This document shows, one piece after another, positions 1 through 5,736 of a DNA stretch of 19,216 nt. Position 1 is the first letter of the stretch. Each line of letters opens with the position of its first letter. The position numbers and the translations under genes are program-made. Source of the stretch: JBLHOS01 sp047623825 (GTDB lineage: Bacteria > Pseudomonadota > Alphaproteobacteria > Rhodobacterales > Rhodobacteraceae); contig JBLHOS010000058.1 of the NCBI GenBank assembly GCA_047623825.1, positions 1-19,216 on the forward strand, read 5' to 3'. The notes below the pieces were generated by a model. The model ran no database searches, had not been told where the DNA came from, and worked only from the letters and a program-made list of their open reading frames with translations.

Positions 1-205
1 CTTCCTTGCGAAGGCGTTCATTCTCCTTTTCAACGTCCTCGTGCGGGCCCGACATCAGATCGTCATGCTGATGCTTCTGAACCCACTTGTTCAAAGTCGA
101 AAGACCCACGCCCAAATCTGATGAAAGTTGGGGCCGCGTTAAGCCGCTTGTAACTGCAATGCGCACTGCATCACGCCGAAACTCGTCTGTGTATCTCGTT
201 GCCAT
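1..205 (-). CDS. IS3-family transposase OrfA (N-terminal part)
   Basis: The first 68 codons of a transposase helper protein run off the left edge. The product starts MATRYTDEFRRDAV and has a helix-turn-helix of the Transposase_8 (HTH_Tnp_1) type at about residues 5-45, including SSDLGVGLSTLNKWV. A charged, leucine-zipper-like stretch (EKENERLRKE) follows at about residues 58-68, as in OrfA proteins that partner with an OrfB integrase by programmed frameshift. The start is ATG at 205, preceded by a good Shine-Dalgarno (GGAGGAG, around 213-219). OrfB and the frameshift site are not visible, so I cannot say whether the element is intact. Confidence 0.85.
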   Translation of the reverse strand, partial: MATRYTDEFRRDAVRIAVTSGLTRPQLSSDLGVGLSTLNKWVQKHQHDDLMSGPHEDVEKENERLRKE

Positions 206-268
206 TCTTAATCTCCTCCATAGCAAACATTGCTCGAAAGAGACCGGAACTAAACCGTGGCAAGACCA
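1..268 (-). mobile_element. IS3-family insertion sequence, one end (truncated by window edge)
   Basis: The left edge holds the start of an IS3-type orfA reading leftward out of the window. Its upstream non-coding part reaches to about position 268. Read on the minus strand, the likely tip begins TGGTCTTGCCACGG, and IS3-family inverted repeats commonly begin with TG. The exact end is inferred: the other inverted repeat and the target duplication are outside the window, so the boundary could be some bases off. Confidence 0.6.
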
Positions 269-863
269 TTGACGATAAATCTCAGTAGAAGGCGCCCGAA
301 GCAATTTTATTGGATGTAAATTGGTCTGAATTTTGGGTTTTGCGGGCCGGCATATCACCTTCCTTTTCTAAGGCATGAAATATCTCATAATAGATATTAT
401 GTATTATATATATTCATTCTGAAGTTCATAAATTTAGAAAATAGGCTATAAATAGTAAATCTTATGGATCAACTTAGCGCCCTAAGGACCTGTTATAAAT
501 GCAAACATGCAATATAATCAGCTTTCCGATGATGACGAAAAATACTTATGTTGAAATCGGTTGGGCAGCAGTGCGCAAAGCGCCCTTTTTGAACTAGATA
601 TTCCTTAGCGAACGTAAAATGCGGGAAAGTTTCCAGAGTATTAGAAAATAGCTGACCTAAGATAAAGGGATCCGGCAATTTGTATATCGTCAAATATTGA
701 AATCTTTACGTTGTTCCATGAGGCAGGGTTTTTCCGGCTTGGAACAGCGGTCGGACAGTTTTTTTATAAACCTCCGCGGTGCCGTGATGCTAGGTTCATC
801 ATGATCTGAGGTCATGGCAACTTACGCGCCAATTTTATCCTCAACCCGTCTGGGCGTTGGGAC
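269..863. other. AT-rich gap without a convincing gene
   Basis: About 600 bases between the IS end and the tsf terminator are clearly richer in A+T than the rest of the window, for example the run of TATTATATATATT around 397-413. One 66-codon minus-strand ORF (493-693) starts at TTG, has no Shine-Dalgarno and matches no family I know; I do not call it a gene. A weak plus-strand hairpin plus T-run (GCGC AAA GCGC at 573-583, then five T at 586-590) could be a minor terminator. A 6-bp inverted repeat (TGTTCC/GGAACA) lies near 713-746. The stretch may be decayed DNA next to the IS. Confidence 0.5.
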
Positions 864-903
864 AAAAAAAGCGGTGCTGTTATCTCGTTTTCAGCACCGC
901 TTT
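864..903 (-). terminator. Intrinsic terminator of rpsB-tsf
   Basis: A perfect 12-bp stem is formed by 868-879 and 892-903 (AAAGCGGTGCTG against CAGCACCGCTTT). On the minus strand it is followed by a run of T. It sits about 20 bases after the tsf stop codon, as expected for the end of this operon. Confidence 0.9.
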
Positions 904-922
904 ATCAATTTTTAGGCGTTGA

Positions 923-1798
923 TCAGCCTTTGGCGACTTTGGCGACTTCTGCAGCAAAATCTTCGGTCACTTTCTCGATGCCTTCACCAACTTCGAGGCG
1001 GGCAAAGCCAGTGATCTCGACGCCAGCTTCTTTGGCCGCAGCCCCAACGGTAAGGTCAGGGTTCACAACAAAAGCTTGGTTCAGCAGCGTGACTTCGGAC
1101 AAGAATTTCTTCATGCGTCCGCCGATCATCTTCTCGATTACGGCCTCTGGCTTGCCGGACTCGCGCGCGATATCCATCTGAACTTGCTTTTCTTTTTCGA
1201 CAACAGCAGCGTCTAGATCTTCTTCGCTAAGCGAGGCTGGGTTGACGGCTGCAATGTGCATTGCAACTTGTCGACCAAACACTTCATTGTCACCAACCAT
1301 TGAGACAAGAACGCCGATTTTGCCCATGCCCGGTGCCACTGAGTTGTGGACATACGATACAACGGTAGAGCCAGTCAGTTTGGTCATGCGGCGAACCGAC
1401 ATATTCTCACCGATGGTTGCGATCTTGCTGGTCAACGTGTCTTGAACAGTTTTCCCACCCAGATCTGCCGTCAACAATCCGTCCAGATCTGCGGCCGCCA
1501 AAGCGACTTGTGCAAACTGGCCGACCATTTCCTGGAACTCAGAGTTCTTACCGACGAAATCCGTCTCGGAATTGACTTCAACAGCAACGGCCTGGTTACC
1601 GGAAACGGCAACTGCGACCAAACCCTCTGCCGCTGTACGGCCGGATTTCTTCGCTGCTTTTGCTAGACCTTTGGTGCGCAGCCAATCAACCGACGCCTCC
1701 ATGTTTCCATCATTTTCGGTCAACGCTTTTTTTGCGTCCATCATGCCTGCGCCAGTACTTTCGCGCAGTTCTTTTACCATTGCAGCTGTAATTGCCAT
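923..1798 (-). CDS. tsf: Elongation factor Ts
   Basis: EF-Ts is the cytoplasmic nucleotide exchange factor that releases GDP from EF-Tu during translation. The 291-residue product has the N-terminal UBA-like region (VKELRESTGAGMMDAKKAL, residues 8-26). The TDFV motif at residues 79-82 is the part that inserts near the Mg site of EF-Tu. The full core and C-terminal subdomain follow, and length is normal for the family. I chose ATG at 1798, not the upstream in-frame start at 1852, because homologues begin MAITAAMVKELRE and a GGAG Shine-Dalgarno (GGAGATCGAACC before ATG) fits it. It lies 78 bases downstream of rpsB in the usual order and is followed by a strong terminator. Confidence 0.97.
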   Translation of the reverse strand: MAITAAMVKELRESTGAGMMDAKKALTENDGNMEASVDWLRTKGLAKAAKKSGRTAAEGLVAVAVSGNQAVAVEVNSETDFVGKNSEFQEMVGQFAQVALAAADLDGLLTADLGGKTVQDTLTSKIATIGENMSVRRMTKLTGSTVVSYVHNSVAPGMGKIGVLVSMVGDNEVFGRQVAMHIAAVNPASLSEEDLDAAVVEKEKQVQMDIARESGKPEAVIEKMIGGRMKKFLSEVTLLNQAFVVNPDLTVGAAAKEAGVEITGFARLEVGEGIEKVTEDFAAEVAKVAKG

Positions 1799-1829
1799 GG
1801 TTCGATCTCCTGATCTTTTAATACGGATT

Positions 1830-1850
1830 GGACCGGCTATTAACCGGTCC
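1830..1850 (-). promoter_or_regulatory. Hairpin between rpsB and tsf
   Basis: A perfect 7-bp inverted repeat with a 7-base loop (GGACCGG, 1830-1836; CCGGTCC, 1844-1850) lies in the 78-base gap between rpsB and tsf. There is no T-run after it on the minus strand, so it is not a standard terminator. It could mark RNA processing, 3'-end protection of the rpsB message, or partial attenuation that sets the S2 to EF-Ts ratio. The role is inferred; the base pairing is seen directly. Confidence 0.5.
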
Positions 1851-1876
1851 ACATGTCATCTTGGTGAAGGTCGGCC

Positions 1877-2722
1877 TCAGTTTTCGACTGGGGCTTCTTC
1901 AACGGCGGCAACCTCAACAACAGCGTCTTCTACCACGGCTGTTTCGACAGCTGGTTCAACGGCTGTCTCGGCGGCCAAAGCCTCCTCAACACTGGATACT
2001 TCTAAAGCACCAATGTCGACGCCTGCGCCTTCCATCTGCGCGGACATACCGTCCAATGCAGCGCGGCTGATCAGGTCACAGTACAATGCAATGGCACGCG
2101 CCGCGTCATCGTTACCTGGGATGATATAGTCGATGCCGTCTGGTGGGCAGTTGGTGTCGACAATCGCAACAACCGGGATACCCAGCTTTTTTGCTTCGGC
2201 GATGGCCAAGTCTTCTTTGCGGACGTCGATGACGAACAACAAATCAGGCACACCACCCATTTCGCGGATCCCACCAAGCGAGGCCTGCAATTTGATCTGG
2301 TCGCGTTCCATGCCAAGACGCTCTTTCTTGGTCAGGCCCTCGGTGCCGTTTTCCATAGCTTCGTCAATCTGCTTAAGCCGATTGATCGAATTGGAAACGG
2401 TTTTCCAGTTGGTCAGCGTGCCACCAAGCCAGCGGTGGTTCATGTAGTACTGCGCACAACGCTCAGCGGCATCAGCGATTGGCTTTTGGGCCTGACGCTT
2501 TGTGCCGACAAACAAGATACGCCCGCCTTTGGCGACTGTATCGCGTACGATATTAAGCGCGGCATCCAGCATTGGAGCCGTCTGCGTCAAATCGATGATG
2601 TGAATGCCATTACGATCACCATAGATGAATTCCGCCATACGGGGATTCCAACGCTGTTTTTGGTGACCAAAGTGAACGCCAGCTTCTAAGAGCTGACGCA
2701 TAGTGAAATCAGGAAGCGCCAT
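1877..2722 (-). CDS. rpsB: 30S ribosomal protein S2
   Basis: S2 is a late-assembling protein of the small ribosomal subunit. The 281-residue product begins MALPDFTMRQLLEAG and carries the family hallmarks FGHQ, WNPRM, the HRWLGGTLTNW stretch and the VDTNCPPDGIDYIIPGNDD-type nucleotide-fold end. It is about 40 residues longer than the E. coli protein because of a C-terminal tail (from about residue 230) made mostly of E, A and V in repeats such as AVEPAVETAV. Such acidic or alanine-rich tails occur in alphaproteobacterial S2, but this one is notably repetitive. ATG at 2722 was chosen over the longer ORF (to 2824) because homologues start there; an AAAGGAA Shine-Dalgarno precedes it. First gene of rpsB-tsf. 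Confidence 0.97.
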   Translation of the reverse strand: MALPDFTMRQLLEAGVHFGHQKQRWNPRMAEFIYGDRNGIHIIDLTQTAPMLDAALNIVRDTVAKGGRILFVGTKRQAQKPIADAAERCAQYYMNHRWLGGTLTNWKTVSNSINRLKQIDEAMENGTEGLTKKERLGMERDQIKLQASLGGIREMGGVPDLLFVIDVRKEDLAIAEAKKLGIPVVAIVDTNCPPDGIDYIIPGNDDAARAIALYCDLISRAALDGMSAQMEGAGVDIGALEVSSVEEALAAETAVEPAVETAVVEDAVVEVAAVEEAPVEN

Positions 2723-2753
2723 GTTCCATAGTTCCTTTCCGGTTTTGCGCCTG

Positions 2754-2825
2754 GATGGAGGATGAGGGCTCTTGCCCAACCGGTGGACCGTTCCAGGATG
2801 TCTCCCCGGGCGGCCCGCCTCCATC
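2754..2825 (-). promoter_or_regulatory. Structured 5' leader of rpsB
   Basis: On the minus strand the transcript would carry GATGGAGG (2825-2818) and, 56 bases later, its exact complement CCTCCATC (2761-2754). Together they form an 8-bp closing helix. Inside are a GGGC/GCCC hairpin with a 4-base loop (2766-2777), a GC palindrome around 2807-2817 and a possible 5-bp CCGGG/CCTGG helix. The fold ends about 30 bases before the rpsB ATG. Proteobacterial rpsB leaders are known to mediate feedback by S2; that this one does so is inference. Confidence 0.5.
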
Positions 2826-2839
2826 TGTGAAGTGCGCGT

Positions 2840-2868
2840 CGATTAGGCTATCCACACGGGGTATGCAA
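2840..2868 (-). promoter_or_regulatory. Candidate rpsB promoter
   Basis: On the minus strand there is a -35-like TTGCAT (2868-2863), a 17-base spacer and a -10-like TAATCG (2845-2840; shifted alternative CCTAAT, 2847-2842). It lies about 120 bases before the rpsB ATG and would start transcription just before the leader helix. The -10 match is modest, so this is tentative. Confidence 0.35.
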
Positions 2869-3121
2869 GCCCTCTGCCCGGCATTAGCGGCTCTTGGGGT
2901 AAAGATTGACCTGTTGCTGCACTTGACGGCCTTCATGCAACAAATCTGTCTTGGCCGGCCATGTTTGGATATCTCAAGTCTTTTTTGATAATTTTTATCG
3001 TATCATGATCGACTATGTTTGGGAAACGGTCCGTCTGGGTGATCCTGAGGGTGGGCGTTTAACCCATTTCCCGGCGGTTTGTGGTTGATCCTATGGCAGG
3101 GCTACGCCAAACCAGTCGCTG

Positions 3122-4003
3122 ATGAGACGCAAACCAGATATTTTATGCATTGGATCCGTGCTTTGGGACGTTATCGGGCGAACCGATGACACCATGATCG
3201 TGGGCAATGACAAACCCGGCCGGATTACGCGGATCCCCGGTGGTGTTGCGCTGAATATCGCGATGACACTTGTTCGGTTTGATCTGACCCCGGCCTTGTT
3301 GTCGGTGGTTGGGCGCGATGCCGAAGGTACAGGGTTGATGGCCCAATGCGGCCAGATGGGCCTGATCACTGAATGGGTGCTGCAAGACCCAGATTTGCCG
3401 ACCGATCAATACATGGCCATAGAGGCCAACGGCCAGCTGATTGCTGCAATCGCAGATGCTCATTCGCTGGAACGTGCGGGCGACCGTATACTGGCCCCAT
3501 TGATTGATGGCCGACTGGGTCACACCAGTAAACCTTGGCCGGGTTTGATCGCCCTTGATGGCAATCTGACAGAGGCGTTGTTGGCCGAGATTGCACAAAG
3601 TCCCCAATTCGCCGCCGCTGATATACGGCTGGCCCCGGCGTCGCCCGGTAAGGCCGAACGCTTGCGGCCGCTGCTGCGTCATGCCGGCACCACACTCTAT
3701 GTAAATTGCGAAGAGGCTGGCCTGATCACCAACACCCGCCCCCAAAGTGCTGAGGACGGCGCTGAGGCGTTGATCGCAGCAGGTGCCCGGCGTGTTTTGG
3801 TGACCGATGGGGCCGCCGCTGCCGTTGATGCGACGCCGGACCGGATGATCACCCGGCATCCCCCGAAAATCAGGCCAAAACGGATCACAGGTGCCGGCGA
3901 TACCTTTATGGCCGCCCATATTGCTGCCGAGTCAAAAGGCGCGTCGGCTGATGTGGCTCTGGATACTGCCCTTGCCGCCGCCGCCAGCTACGTTTCAGGA
4001 TAA
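3122..4003 (+). CDS. psuK: PfkB-family sugar kinase, likely pseudouridine kinase
   Basis: This kinase probably phosphorylates pseudouridine to pseudouridine 5'-phosphate in the cytoplasm using ATP, the first step of pseudouridine breakdown. The 293-residue product is a ribokinase/PfkB fold. The N-terminal glycine motif is PGGVALN at residues 39-45, and the C-terminal signature ITGAGDTFMAAHIA carries the GAGD anion hole at 257-260 with catalytic Asp260. Family membership is certain. Pseudouridine as substrate is inferred from psuG, which starts 3 bases after this stop codon. No good Shine-Dalgarno precedes the ATG at 3122; it is kept because the conserved DILCIGSVLWD strand begins right after it. 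Upstream, 3005-3088 has a 27-codon ORF of doubtful meaning. Confidence 0.85.
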   Translation: MRRKPDILCIGSVLWDVIGRTDDTMIVGNDKPGRITRIPGGVALNIAMTLVRFDLTPALLSVVGRDAEGTGLMAQCGQMGLITEWVLQDPDLPTDQYMAIEANGQLIAAIADAHSLERAGDRILAPLIDGRLGHTSKPWPGLIALDGNLTEALLAEIAQSPQFAAADIRLAPASPGKAERLRPLLRHAGTTLYVNCEEAGLITNTRPQSAEDGAEALIAAGARRVLVTDGAAAAVDATPDRMITRHPPKIRPKRITGAGDTFMAAHIAAESKGASADVALDTALAAAASYVSG

Positions 4004-4006
4004 CAC

Positions 4007-4921
4007 ATGACCATTCCCATGATCTTTTCATCTGAGGTTGCCGCAGCACGCGGAGCAGGCCAACCGATTGTCGCCCTTGAAAGCACGATTATTACCCACG
4101 GCATGCCCTATCCGCAAAATCTGGAAACCGCGCGTCTGGTTGAGCAGACAGTGCGTGATGCCGGTGCGGTGCCTGCCACCATCGCCGTGATGGACGGTGC
4201 AATTCGCATCGGTCTGGATGACCAGACGCTTGAGCAATTGGCCCAGGCCACGGACGTGATGAAGTTGTCGCGCGCTGATCTTGCGGTCGCACTGGCGCGC
4301 AAATCCACAGGTGCAACAACCGTTGCGGCCACAATGATCGCAGCGTCGCGTGCCGGCATTGCCGTTTTTGCCACTGGCGGCATCGGTGGCGTGCACAAAG
4401 GTGCTGAGCTGAGCTTTGATATCTCCGCCGATCTTCAAGAACTCTCCAAGACCGCCGTTACAGTGGTTGCCGCTGGCGCCAAGGCAATCTTGGATCTGCC
4501 CAAAACTCTGGAGCTGTTGGAGACGCTTGGCGTGCCCGTCATCGCCTACCAACAAGATGGGTTCCCGGCCTTTTGGTGGCGTGACAGCGGCCTGCCTGCC
4601 CCGTTGCGCGCAGACACCGCACATCAGATTGCAGCCTCGCATAAGACGCGCGTGGCCTTGGGGCTTGAGGGGGGGCAACTGATTGCAAACCCAATCCCGC
4701 AAGCTGATGAATTATCAGCCAGCTATCTTGCACCCCTGATTGCGCAAGCCCAAGCCGAGGCGTCACACGCCGGAATTGCTGCTAAATTGGTCACACCGTT
4801 TTTGCTCCAACGGCTGTTTGAGTTGACCCAAGGGCAGTCATTGCGCGCAAATATCGCACTGGTCCTGAATAACGCTCGATTAGGGGCAAAGATTGCCTCA
4901 GCACTCCTTGATACAGATTGA
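4007..4921 (+). CDS. psuG: Pseudouridine-5'-phosphate glycosidase
   Basis: PsuG cleaves the C-C glycosidic bond of pseudouridine 5'-phosphate to uracil and ribose 5-phosphate, a metal-dependent reaction that is reversible in vitro. The 304-residue product matches the family along its whole length. It has ALESTIITHG with Glu25, the GATTVAATM strand, GGIGGVHKG at 124-132 followed by metal-site Asp residues (FDISAD, 137-142), and AGAKAILDLPKTLE with the catalytic-type Lys159. It forms a tight operon with psuK (gap of 3 bases). No pseudouridine transporter or nucleosidase lies nearby, so the substrate may come from internal RNA turnover or a transporter elsewhere. Confidence 0.95.
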   Translation: MTIPMIFSSEVAAARGAGQPIVALESTIITHGMPYPQNLETARLVEQTVRDAGAVPATIAVMDGAIRIGLDDQTLEQLAQATDVMKLSRADLAVALARKSTGATTVAATMIAASRAGIAVFATGGIGGVHKGAELSFDISADLQELSKTAVTVVAAGAKAILDLPKTLELLETLGVPVIAYQQDGFPAFWWRDSGLPAPLRADTAHQIAASHKTRVALGLEGGQLIANPIPQADELSASYLAPLIAQAQAEASHAGIAAKLVTPFLLQRLFELTQGQSLRANIALVLNNARLGAKIASALLDTD

Positions 4922-4935
4922 ACGCTGCATGGATC

Positions 4936-4965
4936 TTGTATGGGACGAATTCACTCCTTTATAGG
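4936..4965 (+). promoter_or_regulatory. Candidate promoter of the DUF502 gene
   Basis: TTGTAT (4936-4941), an 18-base spacer and TATAGG (4960-4965) resemble a housekeeping promoter. They lie in the 73-base gap after psuG, so the DUF502 gene may have its own start of transcription apart from the psu operon. Motif match only. Confidence 0.35.
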
Positions 4966-4994
4966 ATGAGTACAAGCAGGTAAGTCATTACATC

Positions 4995-5705
4995 ATGAAA
5001 CTTCCAGAAACACCCAGACCACCGCGCCGAAGTTTTCTAGCGTCGTTACGCGGTAATTTCCTAACAGGATTGGTAGTAATTGCTCCAATCGGTCTAACTA
5101 TATGGCTGATCTGGTCGATCGTCGGTTGGATCGACAGTTGGGTCTTGCCCTTCGTGCCGTCGGCCTACAATCCGGCGCGATTAATTACGTATTATTTTGG
5201 GATAGAGATCGACATTCGCGGCGTTGGCGTCGTGATGTTTTTGATCTTTACTATGGTTATCGGCTGGATAGCCAAAGGTCTGATCGGGCGATCCCTGATC
5301 CGGTGGGCGGACTCGCTGGTTTTGTCGGTCCCCGGTGTCCGCACGCTTTATTCTGGGCTCAAGCAGATTGTTGAAACGGTGTTGGCGCAGGGGCAAACCT
5401 CATTTGATAAGGCCTGTCTGATTGAATATCCGCGCAAAGGCGTCTGGGCGATCGCCTTTATCTCGACTGATGCCAAAGGTGAGATTGACGCAAGCTCAGA
5501 CAAAGAGATGGTTTCTGTCTTCTTACCAACGACGCCGAACCCGACGTCGGGTTTTTTGCTGTTCGTTCCACGAGAGGACGTTCAGGTCCTGAAGATGAGT
5601 GTCGAGGATGCCGCTAAATTGGTGATTTCGGCAGGGCTTGTCTATCCAGACAACCAGATTGCCCACAAACCAGTTGCGGTTTCGGATGTAAAATCAGCAA
5701 AATGA
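4995..5705 (+). CDS. DUF502 family inner-membrane protein
   Basis: A 236-residue protein of the DUF502 family, conserved in many proteobacteria and plants, with no established biochemical role. After a basic N-terminus (PRPPRRSFLASLRGN) there are two membrane segments at about residues 24-46 and 74-98. Then comes the family's typical soluble part, with SVPGVRTLYSGLKQIVETV (about 111-129) and the FLPTTPNPTSGFLLFVP stretch (about 176-192). Length is typical and the gene looks intact. The next gene is convergent, and this gene's stop codon lies within the hairpin at 5703-5730. Confidence 0.9.
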   Translation: MKLPETPRPPRRSFLASLRGNFLTGLVVIAPIGLTIWLIWSIVGWIDSWVLPFVPSAYNPARLITYYFGIEIDIRGVGVVMFLIFTMVIGWIAKGLIGRSLIRWADSLVLSVPGVRTLYSGLKQIVETVLAQGQTSFDKACLIEYPRKGVWAIAFISTDAKGEIDASSDKEMVSVFLPTTPNPTSGFLLFVPREDVQVLKMSVEDAAKLVISAGLVYPDNQIAHKPVAVSDVKSAK

Positions 5706-5730
5706 GGGCCGCGAAATCTCGCGACCCTCA
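5698..5730 (-). terminator. Terminator of the solute-binding protein gene
   Basis: A 12-bp inverted repeat with one mismatch and a 4-base loop (5703-5714 and 5719-5730) is followed on the minus strand by a short T-run (ATTTTGC). It starts 6 bases after the minus-strand stop codon. The plus-strand side has no T-run, so it is at best a weak terminator for the DUF502 gene, whose TGA (5703-5705) is part of the stem. Confidence 0.65.
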
Positions 5731-5736
5731 TCCGAC

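Noticed and set aside
493..693. 66-codon minus-strand ORF in the AT-rich gap
   Set aside because: TTG start, no Shine-Dalgarno, no recognisable family and poor codon character; likely chance or an old remnant.
1572..2129. Long plus-strand ORF across tsf and rpsB
   Set aside because: Antisense shadow of two certain genes; low-complexity Ala/Ser/Thr product mirrors the rpsB tail.
2911..2944. TGTTGC/GCAACA inverted repeat upstream of the rpsB promoter
   Set aside because: Only 6 bp with a long loop, and it lies outside the predicted transcript; no function is suggested.
3005..3088. 27-codon plus-strand ORF (MIDYVWETVRLGDPEGG and on) upstream of psuK
   Set aside because: The residues look protein-like, and a shifted frame continues FPGGLWLILWQGYAKP toward psuK, so it could be a frameshifted small gene. 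There is no Shine-Dalgarno and I know no homologue, so I do not call it; alignment of this region in relatives would decide.
3143..3919. 258-codon minus-strand ORF inside psuK
   Set aside because: Antisense shadow of a gene with clear PfkB motifs; no ribosome binding site or family match.
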